This document shows, one piece after another, positions 1 through 10,638 of a DNA stretch of 64,000 nucleotides. Location of the stretch: NCBI GenBank assembly GCA_030765055.1, contig CM060947.1:259463637-259527636 (forward strand), written 5' to 3'. Every line of letters begins with the position of its first letter. Position 1 is the first letter of the stretch. The DNA is from Mantis religiosa. Lineage: Eukaryota; Arthropoda; Insecta; Mantodea; Mantidae. Made by a program: the position numbers and the translations under genes. The notes under the pieces were generated by a model, which saw only the letters and a list, made by a program, of their open reading frames with translations, searched no databases and was not told where the DNA came from.

Positions 1-345
1 AAAAACAGAAAGGAAAGTAGGAAACAAAGAATGAAGGTAGCAAACAAAAACAAACAAGGGGAGAAGGTAATAATGAGAGAGAAACAAATATAGAAAGAAC
101 GAGAGAAAGAAAGGAAGGAAGAAAAGAAGGAAAAAAGAAAAAAAAAACAACAAAAATATTACGAAAGAAGGAAATAAGGAAACAAAAAACAAAAGAAACA
201 AAGAAAGAGAGAGAAATAAATACACAAAGAACGAGAGAAAGGAAGAAAAGAAGGAAGGAAGGAAGGAAGGAAGGAAGGAAGGAAGGAAGGAAGGAAGGAA
301 GGAAGGAAGGAAGGAAGGAAGAAAAAACAAAGAAAGTAACGCATA
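1..345. repeat. Purine-rich tract with AAGG microsatellite
   Basis: The plus strand is almost pure A/G. A perfect AAGG tetranucleotide run of about 17 units lies at 251-321, inside a looser GAAA/GGAA-rich tract. The minus-strand reading (Phe-Leu-Pro-Ser repeats) is a by-product of the microsatellite and not a protein. Confidence 0.95.
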
Positions 346-1110
346 TCTTCACATTTGAAACAATCCGTGTTTTGAAATACAAATCAATAAATATGAACAC
401 TATTTCAAAATTATGTGATTTATATTCTATGTTTCTATAGCAACATTGACAGTTTTTACTCTTAACTTCATGAACAACCAAACGATAAAACCAAACGATC
501 TTTAATAAGTTAAAACCGATAGTTAATATACGAAATCAAAATTAAAGTAAACAAAAACACATTAGCCAAGTTTCTATTGACAAACAGCGTCCTGAAAATT
601 ATAAAGCTAAGATTATTCCTGCAATTTATCATGTCACAGATTAAAAACTAGGAATAGAAGGTTAAAATTTACAATCTATAATTCGTTGAGAGGTCGTGCA
701 AATCTCCGTGTTTGGAAACGGCGTAATCAAGTAATGAATATGACCAGACATGCAACTTCCTAAAGGATATTTTAATACAAATTGTGTAAAGTTTTCATTT
801 ACCAAGGTGTGTTGTGTACATCATCTTTCATGTACTATATATTATATAAATTTGTAGGTAGGATATTCAGAAAATTTCCACTCCCACATCATCCAGTACA
901 AAAAAAAAATGTTTTATTTTGTCGAAAACAATAATTATAAAGGCCTTTCTTTAAGTAGGTACTATACGTTTTTAGGAGAATTTGTGAAAAATTAAACATG
1001 TATCTTGAATTTTCTGGAAATGTTTGTGTAAGACTCCTTCAATCTGAATGACTTGTATAACTGATAAACTGCAAGAGAAGGACAAAATCTTGCTAAACAG
1101 AAGCGTAGAT
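346..1110. other. AT-rich sequence, nothing recognised
   Basis: I see no open frame with family resemblance, no terminal repeat and no copy of the repeats found elsewhere in the window. Confidence 0.6.
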
Positions 1111-1114
1111 CTTA

Positions 1115-2185
1115 TTATTAGGTCGTCTCATAGGTTTCTTTTGTTTAGCTATTTACAGGATGTCATGTCTAGTGATGCGTGCATTGCGGGCTTGTATCAG
1201 TCTTCAGTTGTTAATAAACAATCACAAAATGAAGATAACGAAGTGTGAACTTAGAGTACTTCTAAAACATTATTGGAAACATTATAAAGACGCTGTCGGA
1301 GCTCGAGAAATATGTGAAGTGGAAGGAGAAGGTGTCGTTAGTGAGCGTGTGGCACAGTGATGGTTGCAGTTTCAAAAATGAAGACTAAAACACTAAAGAT
1401 TTACGACGTTCTGGAAGACCTAAAGTATGGAATATTGTGGATACGTACCAAGTTTTACCAGAGAATCGACACAAATTTACCTGAAGGCCTTCAGAAAAAC
1501 TTAGTGCATCAAAAAATACCATATATAGCCACATTAAGAGACTTGGGAAAACATACTGAAGCTGTAGATCTGTAGTTCAAGAACTGACACCTCAACAGGC
1601 TGAACGTCAGCTGGATATTAGTCATCAGCTTGTCCGTAATACCATGATTGATAGAGTTGTCAGAATAATTGTCACTTGTGATAAAGTATGGGTATATTAC
1701 CAAACTATGAAGCCTCAAAACAGTGGCTTCATCCTCGTCAACCTGCCAAAGTCATCGTAAAAAGATCAGCACGGTCCCAAAGTAAGGTTGTATGTCCGGT
1801 GTGATTTTGGAGGTGTGATTCACAGGTAGTTTGTTTCAAACGGGCGGGCGATTGTTGCGGATCTTTATTCTCAAAAGCTGGAACGAGCTCATGAAGATTT
1901 GGGACCTAGATACCCAGTATTAGTTAGCCGTAATTGAGTTCTATTGAAACAGGACAATGAAACACCCCATACTGCACGAACAAAATTGGAAAAAATTCAG
2001 GAATTGGGAGGAATCAAACTGCTACCACACCTGGGCGCATTTTCTACGTGGTTGAAACTTTGATTACATTGAAGTAGTTCAAGTGGGTATCACCGAATTC
2101 TTTGCATCAAAAACCAGACACTGGTACCATCGTGGGATAATAAACCTCGCTGACGGAAGCCTCAAGACTATAGAATCTAATTGAC
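1115..2185 (+). pseudogene. Decayed mariner transposase (irritans/cecropia-like)
   Basis: A Tc1/mariner DD34D transposase broken by several frameshifts and stops. The start of the coding part is at 1231 (MKITKCELR), and the helix-turn-helix region follows to about 1480. Downstream pieces in shifting frames keep family hallmarks: CDKVWVYY (first catalytic Asp) near 1678, a SNGRAIVADLYSQKLERAH block near 1835-1890, QDNETPHTA (second Asp) near 1951-1975, and the C-terminal FFASKTR...GIINLAD...LKTIESN near 2098-2182. The YSPDLAPSD segment carrying the third Asp is missing or scrambled after 2040. A possible left terminal repeat begins near 1117 (ATTATTAGGTCGTCTCATAG). The leader at 1150-1240 matches another fragment at 59925-60015. 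It is not functional. Confidence 0.85.
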
Positions 2186-2300
2186 TATTCCTTCAAAATT
2201 AGTTAATTGCTTGTCAGAGAATTTTTAAACAATTGAATCATTTCCGCTGTTACTTGTTTCCAGTTTAAAACACTTTCTAAAATAGAAGGTATGTACTTCA
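2186..2300. other. Spacer after mariner remnant
   Basis: AT-rich. I could not find a convincing right terminal repeat for the preceding mariner here. Confidence 0.4.
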
Positions 2301-2362
2301 AAGGCAACGCATAGCGACCAGTTGATAGAACATTTGACTATCACTTAAACTGCTGTTAACAA
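2301..2362 (-). repeat. Solitary terminus of satellite-A element
   Basis: A short, decayed copy of the constant end of the satellite A family in reverse orientation: an AACGCATAGCGACCAG-like X-box remnant followed by ACATTTGACTATCACTTAAA, with no 121-bp units after it. Confidence 0.6.
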
Positions 2363-2864
2363 AAGAATACGGAAGGATGATATAGTTGTCCTCTATTAAC
2401 AGGAACATTTGCAAAGAACATATTTATACAAAATTATTATGTGGATCAACATATCTTAAGCAATTCTAAGAACATTGTGTAGAAGATTGCGTATAGAGCG
2501 TCATATCAGCTTTTTCACTGCCACGATAATAAATGTGGTGATAAGTTTACATTCTCGTGTACATATTTCTGTTTTATGTTGAACCGAGTGGACAGTGCAC
2601 AGACGTTAAGTTGGTATGCCTGGTGTTGGAGTTGTGTGTGTGGATGCTTCAGGAAATGGACGGGAAGTAAGGCAGGAGTCCATACGTCACTTCCGGCGTT
2701 AACGTGTTTATTATGGTAGAGGGCCATCTTGCGGCCGACAAATACAACTGCCAAAGCATAAAGTGAAACGAGTCGGTGCAGAATAGAGAATCTCGACCTC
2801 TACCTACATCCAAAATGGAGAAAACCAGTACTAAGTATTTTAGTGTCTTTGTACACTTTTCCAC
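2363..2864. other. Unique sequence, nothing recognised
   Basis: Mixed composition with a GC-richer patch at 2590-2790. The open frames of up to 79 codons have no recognisable domain. Confidence 0.5.
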
Positions 2865-3470
2865 AATCCACTTCAAAATAAACATTATCTTATTGTAGTT
2901 ACAAGGAATCCAGTAGACTTAAGGAATAGTCAAATGTTTTATATACATGACTTTCTCTACTCTTGTACAGACACTTATTGCTCTATCTACTTCAAAATAA
3001 GCATTATCTTATTGTAGTTACAAGGGAATACAGTAGACTTTAAGTGATAGTCAAATGTTTTATATACATAACTTTCTCTGCTCTTGTACAGACACTTATT
3101 GCTCTATCTCCTTCAAGATATACCTTGTCTTATTGTACTTACAAGGGAATAGAGTAGACTAAGTGATAGTCAAATGTTTTATATACATGACTTTCTCTAA
3201 TCTTGTACAAACTATTCCTCTATCTACTTCAAAATAAACCTGGTCCTATTGTAGTTACAAAGGCAAACAGTAGACCAAATGATAGTAAAATGTTTTATAT
3301 ACATGACTTTCCCTAATCTTGTACAAACACTTATTGTAGTTACAAGGAAATACATTAGACTTTAAGTGATAGTCAAATATTTCAAAAGTGGTTGTCTAGG
3401 TAACGTTTTTGTAATTACCTTCCCTTTGTATGGCGAAAGGATAAAAAATGAATTACGACTGGATATATGA
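2865..3470 (+). repeat. Satellite A array (121-bp unit) with its terminus
   Basis: About 4.5 tandem units of roughly 121 bp, each running ACTTCAAAATAAACATTATC...ACAAGGGAATACAGTAGACT...AGTCAAATGTTTTATATACA...CTTGTACAAACACTTATTGC. The array ends at 3391 in the family's constant terminus, GGTTGTCTAGGTAACG followed by a Phe-like TTTTGTAATTACC stretch and CTTTGTATG...GATAAAAAATGAAT. The same unit and terminus occur at eight or more other places in the window in both orientations. Confidence 0.92.
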
Positions 3471-3706
3471 TAAAGGTATAAGTATTGAACAACTGAGTGA
3501 AATAGCAAAGAATATCTCCAAAATGTTGGAGTCTATCAAAGAAAAATCAATTTTTAACTACGGCTAATGAGAACATACTTTGTTAACCGCTTCATTCATT
3601 TAATGTTGCATGAGAATTGAAACGTAAGCTTCTCATATCCAGCGGTGACGAGATGATTTTTTCGAAGTCCCAGATTGGATTCCTGGAAATGTCCCCGTCT
3701 GCTCTG
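3471..3706. other. Short AT-rich spacer
   Basis: I see nothing recognisable apart from the left target duplication of the following SINE at 3707-3719. Confidence 0.4.
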
Positions 3707-3965
3707 CCCGAAGCTGATGTAGTGTAGTGTTTAACGCCCGCTTTTACTACATACGGCACCACAGGTGGTGACACTGAGATGAAGATCGGCACCGGTAGAA
3801 TGAGATGGCGGGGGAAACCGGAGGTCCTTGAGAAAACCCGCCCCAGCGACGTGTTGTCCACCACAAATCTCACTTTGCGGTCGCCTGGGATCGAACCCGG
3901 GCCGCCTTGGTGAGAGCCAAGCGGTCTAGCCACTGAGCCACGGCACGGCGTGCTCGAAGCTGATG
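3707..3965 (-). mobile_element. tRNA-derived SINE, full length
   Basis: Read on the minus strand, the element starts with a tRNA-like head: GTGGCTCAGTGGCTAGACC (A box) and GGGTTCGATCCCAGGC (B box), spaced as in a tRNA. The body follows, with GCAAAGTGAGATTTGTGGTG, a GAAACCGG patch, and a 3' end with CACCTGTGGTGCCG and GCGTTAAACACTACA. Near-identical 13-base flanks, (C/T)CGAAGCTGATG, at 3707-3719 and 3953-3965 look like the target-site duplication. The 171-codon frame across it is fortuitous. A second copy is at 38832-39050. Confidence 0.85.
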
Positions 3966-5150
3966 GATCCATACCTCGGTTTGTGGTCGCGGATGAGAAG
4001 TTACGGATTTTAGCGCAATAAATAATGTCCATTTCTTTCTTTTCGTAATAAAATCTTGATTTATTTGAACAATTGAAAATTATTGGTTGAAACATTAAAC
4101 ATAGCACTTGTGGAAACGTCGCAACATGTTTTAGAAACAGTTATAACACTTCTTCAATATCTTGTATTTGTCCACGTCACATAATTTTTGTACAATGTTC
4201 ATTGCCATATTTAATAATATTTTATAACTTCTCTTTTCAATTAATGTTAACATTAATATAAAATTTATTTAGAATTTACAATAATATTATTATTAAAAGT
4301 ATTGCCAAAACTCAGCACACATAGCTATCTGACATTCAACTGTTCTTTTAGCCCTGTCCTTATCTAATATAATCGTAAAAAATTTTGAACAAAATTAAAT
4401 CTATAATAACTATTTCAAAATATAGCTTTAGAATATGTAGATCCTAGAGTCTTTGGACAGTTTGAATTTTCATATTTCGTTTAATTTTGGAGATATTGCG
4501 GTCGGAGAGTTAAGTGGGACGCCCCGTATAAAGCTGCGTAGTAGAAAAGGTAATAAAATTAATGGGTGTAGAAGGTCATGTGATTCATAGCAAGTTTTCA
4601 TATTTAGATATCCTTGAATAAGTGGCGAATTAAGTCATTTGGTGCTTTTTACGCGGGTTTATAGCACGTGATAAAGATTTGATACTGAGTTGTACTTCTA
4701 CATTATTCTTTATAAGAACGCCTCCTTCACCGACGTAATCAAAACAGTGAAGTTATACTTGCGTGAGCTCTTTAATAAATAATAAGAACTGGCATTGAAT
4801 TATTTATGACCCTAAAGAAGTTTCCCGAGAAAATGTTTCAAGTTTTTACGAGTGTACGTACATGCCTTAAGAAATGTGGTTTACACATAGACTAGGCCAA
4901 GGAATAGGTGTTTCTGTACTAGTAGTGTAAACAGAGACCGTTTAAGTGTGTACAGTGCCATATTTTGATGGTTTTACATCATCGGAAAGGCCAAATCGTT
5001 TTGTTGGACACCCTAAAACTGAGTTCGAACAATGTACTTATAAAGAAGGCCTTCAGAATGTCGTGCAACAGAAAAGTTTGTTGCACTTCACAGAGTATAA
5101 AAACAAATGCCGGTAGCACCTATTGCAAAGAATGTATCCACATATAAGAG
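3966..5150. other. AT-rich sequence, nothing recognised
   Basis: Mostly AT-rich and unique within the window. GGGACGCCCCGTATAAAG at 4518-4535 resembles the ends of several insect DNA transposons, but I found no partner repeat. Confidence 0.5.
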
Positions 5151-5239
5151 GGCTTGTCAAAATGTTTTACTTATCACCCGGTAGTTTTGAAGCTAGAGTG
5201 ATGAAAATTTTGCAGTGTCATTATTGGTTCCTCGGGACA

Positions 5240-6295
5240 TAATATTGGTAGTTTAAGTGATTTGAGTCCTTTTGTTTTATTATAGCGAGTGCCAGAAATG
5301 AGGTGTAAGACAGAGAAAACTGAGGCTTGTATGTCTGATCAAGTACCTGCATTTGAAGGTCAAAACTGCCCGGGAACTCCATGATGAGATAACGGGTGTT
5401 TTTGAAAATTATTGCCCACGTATGACACTATTGTGACGTGGAAAAGGAATTTTCAAACTGGTCACATGTCCCTGATAGGTGAGCCAAGAGCTGGTAGACC
5501 GTCAGCTGTCACAGTGAAGAAAGCGGAGTGTTTAATACTGGAAGACAGACGAGCAACCATCCAAATGATCATGAATGAGACACATCTTAGTTATGTTAGT
5601 GCGTGGACGAACTGCACATGTCTAAGGTGCCTGCACGGTGTGTTCCACGTTTGCTAACCCCTTTCCAAAACCAAACACGGCGTGATATTTCAAGATAGCT
5701 TTTGATGCTGTTGGAAGAGGATGAAGATTTTTTTTTATCGTCTGTTAACAATGAGTCAAACCTGTATCTATCAGTGTGATCCTGAAACAGGAAACATGAG
5801 CATGAATGAAAACATGCAGGCAGAAGCCAAAGGTGCAGATGTCAGCTGGGAAAGTCATGCTTTCAGTTTTCTGGGACTGTCGTGGAGTCATTCTTACAGA
5901 TTATCTTGCCAAGGCTCATACCATCACTGGCAGATGCTACAGAAATCTTTTGGACAAGTTACGAGCAGCTCTGGTTAAGAAACGATGCGGTATGCTCTCC
6001 AAAGTTGTTCGTCTTCTATCTCACAATGCAGCAGCTCAATCATCTCAAGTTGAAGTTGACAAAACAAGTGAATGTGGCTTTGAGACATTATAGCGTCGTC
6101 TTATTCGCCCGATCTCGCTCCAAGTGACTTTTTCTTGTTCCCAGAATGAGGAATTCGTTGCGTGGTCGTCGATTTTACAAAACCAATGACGTCGTTAGTG
6201 AAGTGGAGGAGTCGTTGAAAGCAAATTCTGCAGACTTCTACAATCAATGTATTCGGAACCTCAAGAAAGTGCGTATATCTGAATGGTGACTAGTG
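5240..6295 (+). pseudogene. Decayed mariner transposase, second family
   Basis: A mariner-type transposase in several frames. The N-terminal region spans 5290-5560 (GEPRAGRPSAVTV at about 5480, equivalent to the GRP-V motif). The segment KVPARCVPRLLTP (5622-5660) corresponds to the WVPRLL motif. The frame at 5806-6090 holds the catalytic core stretch GKVMLSVFWD...YLAKAHTITG...LLDKLRAAL and a damaged second catalytic block (LLSHNAAAQ where family members have HQDNAP). SYSPDLAPSDFFLFP follows near 6100-6140 in another frame with the third Asp, and the C-terminus runs to about 6290. Many frameshifts make it dead. The surrounding bases at 5150-5240 (GCTTGTCAAAATGTTTTACTTA) may be its left end. 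Confidence 0.85.
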
Positions 6296-6627
6296 AGAAC
6301 AACTAACAAGTACATATCAACACAAACTCTCCGTCCCATTTAAAAGGGTGATAATTTTTACGACACACTCCCGTACTACAGATTAAGAGTTTTGGATCTC
6401 CTATGAGATCTCATATCTCCCCCATCATCAGGATATTTAGAAAATGTTTAACCACAAATTAATCACTCATCTTTTCAGCTTCGACGTGGTTTGTCTATTT
6501 ACAAGGGTACCACTTCAGTAAGCCATCCAACTTCCGAAGGAGCATCTTCCGGCTGATATTACAGACCTCTTCCGACTTATCCTGCCGCTGCGGTGTCGTA
6601 GGAGGCTGTGTAGCATGTTGATCAACG
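6296..6627. other. Spacer, possibly decayed LINE 5' part
   Basis: No frame is recognisable. It lies directly before the LINE remnant and may hold further decayed reverse-transcriptase sequence. Confidence 0.3.
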
Positions 6628-7470
6628 ACACCGCACCTTTAAAGTCACAGTCGCGGGGAAAACATCAACACTTAGACCAGTGAGAGGCGGAGTCCCCGAG
6701 GCTCTGTATTATCTCCCACCTTATTCAACGTCTTTATGGCAGATTCCCCCACAGAACCACGAGTCGTAATGGCACAATATGCTGACGTGCTTCTGTCCTG
6801 CAAAAACAGACTCATACTCAGAGCCTTCAACCCCATACAGAGACATCTCCGTCTCACACAGCAGTAGTGTCGGCCTTGGCGGATGTCCATAAATCCGGAC
6901 AAAAGCCACGCCATAACTTTCACAAAGCGCCACACCCCCCAGAATGCCCCAACTTCAGCTTCCAAGGTCGAAGGATAGAGTGGACTAACTCTGTCCGATA
7001 CCTTGGAGTAACACTGGATAGAGGCCTAACCTTTCGCCAACACATCAGAGACCTAGCGGCAAGGGTACAGGGAGCAATCGCTTCCCTGTATCCTATGCTG
7101 GGGTCGAGCTCGATGCCGCTTGGCCTGAGGTTATACCTCTTCCGAGCGTTGGTAATCCCCGTGATGCTATATGCCTGCGAGATCTGGGCCATGGCCGCAG
7201 ATAGCTGGTTGGCACGGCTGCAACGTGCACAGAATAGAGAGCTACGGTCTATCTATTCTGTGGGTCGCTATTTCCCTACCAGGTTGCTTCACGAAGCCTC
7301 GGGACTTCCATATGTGGAGGACGAAATTAGGCGCCGGGCATCAAAATTCTACGTAACTTTACCAACTCACAGAAGCGCCCTTGTTAGATCACTGGGAGAT
7401 TATGACCCCACTAGATGCCGTTCTAGACAACATCGGATCCCCCGCATGGCATGCGGGCACCCAAGATAAC
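6628..7470 (+). pseudogene. Jockey-like LINE, 3' part, copy 1
   Basis: The 3' third of a non-LTR retrotransposon ORF2. At 6628-6860, in mixed frames, it keeps VTVAGKTS...RGGVPE (reverse-transcriptase motif B region) and AQYAD-VLLSC, in which the catalytic YADD has lost one Asp. The open frame 6867-7469 then covers the thumb/connection region: YLGVTLDRGLTFRQHIRDL, LRLYLFRALVIPVMLYACEIWA, and a C-terminus ending RIPRMACGH. It is homologous over its whole length to the copy at 9377-10638 and ends at the same residue. 5' truncated, as is usual for LINEs. Confidence 0.88.
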
Positions 7471-7689
7471 CCAGGAGCTAATCCTAACAGCAGCTAAAGC
7501 TGAGTTCCACATAATCTCCTAAGTTGTTTGGCAACAAAATTCTCCCCAACCCAAAACTAAATTAGAAACACCAGGGTGCAGGGAACTGCCTCCTGTCCTT
7601 TCATCCCGAAGGTACAATAATTGTAACGTCACAAAATTCATCACCCTCAAGACCTACACCATATCCATCCTACAAAAAACAGTTAAAAT
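7471..7689 (+). other. LINE 3' untranslated region or spacer
   Basis: Follows the stop of the Jockey-like ORF at 7467-7469. I see no coding signal and no obvious poly(A) or simple-repeat tail before the Penelope-like sequence begins. Confidence 0.35.
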
Positions 7690-7749
7690 ACCTTACCTGC
7701 GGTAAAACCCTTAGCGGGTTGGCACGCAGGAAAAACCTTCTCGCTGTAT

Positions 7750-8302
7750 ACAGTCAGCCAGCACGTCATGGTGTTGGTCATGGTATCCTGCCGCTCACTT
7801 TCTCCTTGTTTGGTGGTACCTTCTATGAACAAGTAGACCGAGTAGCAATGGGCTCCCCTTTAATTCCTATAGCTAAAACACTTAGAACATGAAATACTTG
7901 CCACTTAAACCATCTCATTTGTATAGATACGTGGACGAAATTTTTGTAATTTGGCCACATGGATCAGACACTTTGCCTAGCTTTCTTGTACTTCTCGGCA
8001 TTCTTCGACCTCAAATACAGTTTATCATGGAAGTGGAGAACCATGGAACTCTTTCATTCTTGGACATCCTTGTTTCAAAAAACATCAACGGCACACTGGG
8101 GCATGCTGTATACCGCAAGCCTGCACACACCGATCTCTATCTGAACGCTTATAGTTTCCATCATAAGTCTAAGCGACTGGGAGTTTTCAATACACTGACC
8201 CACAGAGTTTTGTCTATCTCTGATCCCAGCCACTTAAAGCAAGAATTACAGCACCTGAGACGCACTTTCCGTCAAAACGGCTACTCCGAATATGAAGTTT
8301 AA
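7750..8302 (+). pseudogene. Penelope-like reverse transcriptase fragment
   Basis: The segment TFYEQVDRVAMGSPL (about 7820-7862) is the Penelope motif before the catalytic centre. The frame 7889-8302 contains YRYVDEIFVIWPHG, where the family has YVDD, so the second catalytic Asp has become Glu. It continues with NHGTLSFLDILVSK and GHAVYRKPAHTDLYL, all strongly Penelope-specific. A frameshift separates the two parts near 7875. The frame stops at 8300, directly before the tandem repeat. The altered catalytic residue and the frameshift both argue against activity. Confidence 0.88.
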
Positions 8303-8304
8303 CC

Positions 8305-8735
8305 CTCGATCACCAGAGCTAGGAAAGCGAAACCTGTAATACAGCAAGCGTCGGATAAGCCTACCACTATAGCATGCATCTCGTTTACCGGCAACCTATC
8401 CGGCAGAATCAGCAGCCTCGATCACCAGAGCTAGGAAAGTGAAACCTGTAATACAGCAAGCGTCAGATAAGCCTACCGCTACAGCCTACATCCCGTTTAC
8501 CGACAACTATCCGACAGAATTAGCAGTCTCGATCACCAGAGCCAGGAAAGGGAAACCAGTAATACAGCAAGCGTCAGATAAGCCTACCGCTACAGCCTAC
8601 ATCCCGTTTACCGACAACTATCCGACAGAATTAGCAGTCTCGATCACCAGAGCCAGGAAAGGGAAACCTGTAATACAGCAAGCGTCAGATAAGCCCACCG
8701 CTACAGCCTACATCCCGTTTATCGACAACCAGAAA
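8305..8735 (+). repeat. 111-bp in-frame tandem repeat in Penelope linker
   Basis: Nearly four copies start at 8305, 8417, 8528 and 8639 (spacings 112, 111, 111), each beginning CTCGATCACCAGAGC. The last three units are open in one frame and encode a 37-residue repeat (KPVIQQASDKPTATAYIPFT then DNYPTELAVSITRARKG). ATAYIPFT resembles the AYIPF motif of the linker between reverse transcriptase and GIY-YIG in Penelope proteins, so the unit is an internal duplication of that linker. The first unit is the most diverged and has one extra base. Confidence 0.93.
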
Positions 8736-9065
8736 TGATAGTGTAAGATGTGTGGATTGCCACGAAATGTATATTGGAAAAACAAAAAAGAACTTAGAGA
8801 CAAGGATGAAAGAACACATTAGATTCATAATAAAATACAAACAGGCAGATAACAGTCCATAGTGCATCATTTCTGGTGAAAAAATCATAATATTTCCAAA
8901 GACATCAAACTTTTGGTACCGGCAGAAAAGTATTTGGAAATTAACAGTTTGGGAAAATATAAACATTTTGAAGAATAAAAAGACAGCCATGAACTTTGAA
9001 ATACCAACAGTACATGACGTCATTCAACTCATTGAACAGCGCCAGGAGAGGGAGGTGGTCACCTG
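8736..9065 (+). pseudogene. Penelope GIY-YIG endonuclease fragment
   Basis: Reads NDSVRCVDCHEMYIGKTKKN then LETRMKEHI, matching the GIY-YIG nuclease core with the Cys-containing VYIG/ETR...KEH pattern of Penelope elements. The usual GIY triplet is not clearly preserved upstream, because the tandem repeat has replaced it. A stop at about 8862 and later shifts break the frame, although HDVIQLIEQRQER near 9015-9055 looks like the original C-terminus. Confidence 0.75.
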
Positions 9066-9235
9066 AAAAACCAGTTGAACATCGGCTGACGATGGGGAAG
9101 CGTAGTCATTGAAACATGTTCTAATTTTCAAATGTAAGTGGAGCTTAAGTATTTCTAGAGTTCGAGAAGTGGTTTTAAAAAGTTTTGATGAAGCTCCACT
9201 GTTTATAAATGCTTCTATTTATAGTTTCACCCCCA

Positions 9236-9376
9236 AGCGTAAGCTGATATTTGTCTCAAGGCCATGATTTCTCGATCCACCTCTAATTCCACCGCTGCTA
9301 AGTCTAGCATCCATAAAAACGTATTTTATTTCTGTTTTAACAAAGTTGACTAAACAGTGCAACTAAGCAAACCCCT
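9236..9376. other. Spacer between Penelope tail and LINE copy 2
   Basis: Short, with no recognisable feature. Confidence 0.3.
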
Positions 9377-10638
9377 TTTAATATGTGTCTCGCTCTGAGT
9401 TACTTTTCGCGTAGCTGGAAAGAGGCTCAGGTGATATGCATCTTGCAACCAGGGAAAGACCCGTTTAATCCTGCCAACTACCGCTATATTAGCCTCCTTT
9501 CTGTTCTCTCGAAAGTTTTCGAGAGACTTTTCTTAGCCCGCTTGTCCACCGTTATGGGTGACTTTCAAGCCATCCCTCCTCACCAGTTTAGCTTTCGTCC
9601 TGGGCATTCTACGTCACAGCAGTTGCTGCGCGTGTTGGAGGCTACAGCCCTGGGTTTCCAGGACAAGACATTCACCTCGGCGGTTTCTCTGGACGTGGAA
9701 AAGGCCTTCTCTACGACCTTGCACGCGGGTCTTCTGTACAAATTCATCCAACTGGAGCTACCCACTCAAGTCCTACATCTTCTACATTCCTTCCTAAAAC
9801 ATAGATTCTTCACTGTCACAGTGGCGGGAAAAACACCTACACGAACGTCTATCCGCGGCAGAGTCCCCGAAGGTTCTGTGTTATCCCCGACGCTCTATAG
9901 CGTCTACGTGGATGACCTTCCCACTAAATAGCACGTCAACATAGCAAAATATGCTGACGACGTGCTACTATTTTCAACAGACACCCACGCAGAACCTTCA
10001 GCCCCATTAAACGCTATCTAATCCTCCTCCAGGATTGTTGCACGCTTTGGTGACTCTCCATTAACACGGAGTAAAGCCAAGCGATACTGCTCACCAAGCG
10101 CCGCTTTCCCGCCAATTTCCCCAAATTTTCCTACTTCGGTCAAGGGATCAGGTGCGAGAATTCAATCAAATACTTGGGAGTCAAGCTGGACAAGGGCCTA
10201 ACTTTTCGGGAACACATCCAGGAGCAAGCTCATCGGTCGTGTGGTGCCGTAGCATCACTATACCCTGTGCTTGCGTCTGCGATGTCTGTTTCCTTAAAGT
10301 TGCGCCTCTTTATGGCTCTGGTCCTCCCTATCATGCTCTATGTGTGCGAAGTCTGGGGTATGGCCGCAGGCTCAAACCTAGTTCTGCTCCAACGTGCACA
10401 GAATAAATGTCTTCGGATTATTTATTCCTTTTGCACAAGGTTCTCCGTGAGACTACTTCACGAGGCTTCATCCCTCCGCTATGTGGAGGATGAAATTAGG
10501 CGCCGGGCGACAAAATTCTTCGAGAGTTTACCTCAACATCAGAGCGCCCTAGTCAGATCCCTTGGGGATTATTTACCTCGTGAGCGTCGCTTAAAGCGAT
10601 ACCGGTTACCCCGCATGTCTTGTGGTCATTACCGGTAA
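9377..10638 (+). pseudogene. Jockey-like LINE, 3' half, copy 2
   Basis: 5'-truncated ORF2 of the same family as 6628-7470. The frame 9383-9931 carries WKEAQVICILQPGKDP...NPANYRYISLLSVLSKVFERL (motifs 0-1), FSFRPGHSTSQQL (motif 2), SLDVEKAF (motif A, with the usual Asp after F lost) and RGRVPEGSVLSPTLY (motif B). An in-frame stop follows at 9929-9931, then IAKYADDVLLFS with an intact catalytic YADD at about 9944-9980. After frameshifts at about 10010-10170, the frame 10174-10638 gives LDKGLTFREHIQE and LPIMLYVCEVWGMAA, and the same C-terminus, RLPRMSCGH. It is dead because of the stop and the frameshifts. Confidence 0.9.

Larger units (their letters stand above)
7690..9235 (+). mobile_element. 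Penelope-like element, decayed
   Basis: Reverse-transcriptase, linker and GIY-YIG modules occur in the order typical of endonuclease-bearing Penelope elements. The coding part ends in a stop at about 9063-9065. The tail at 9066-9235 contains CTGACGA...TTGAAACATG at 9085-9118, which loosely resembles a hammerhead core. The element lies between two copies of the same Jockey-like LINE. All three modules are damaged, so it is not autonomous. Confidence 0.82.

Noticed and set aside
3707..3965. Possible functional tRNA gene in the SINE head
   Set aside because: A and B boxes are present, but no complete acceptor stem is visible, and the sequence continues into a SINE body repeated at 38832.
3592..4107. 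171-codon minus-strand frame
   Set aside because: It runs through a tRNA-derived SINE with target duplications. The frame is fortuitous.
6628..10638. One LINE split by insertion of the Penelope element
   Set aside because: The two LINE parts overlap over the whole C-terminal region, so they are two copies and not two halves.
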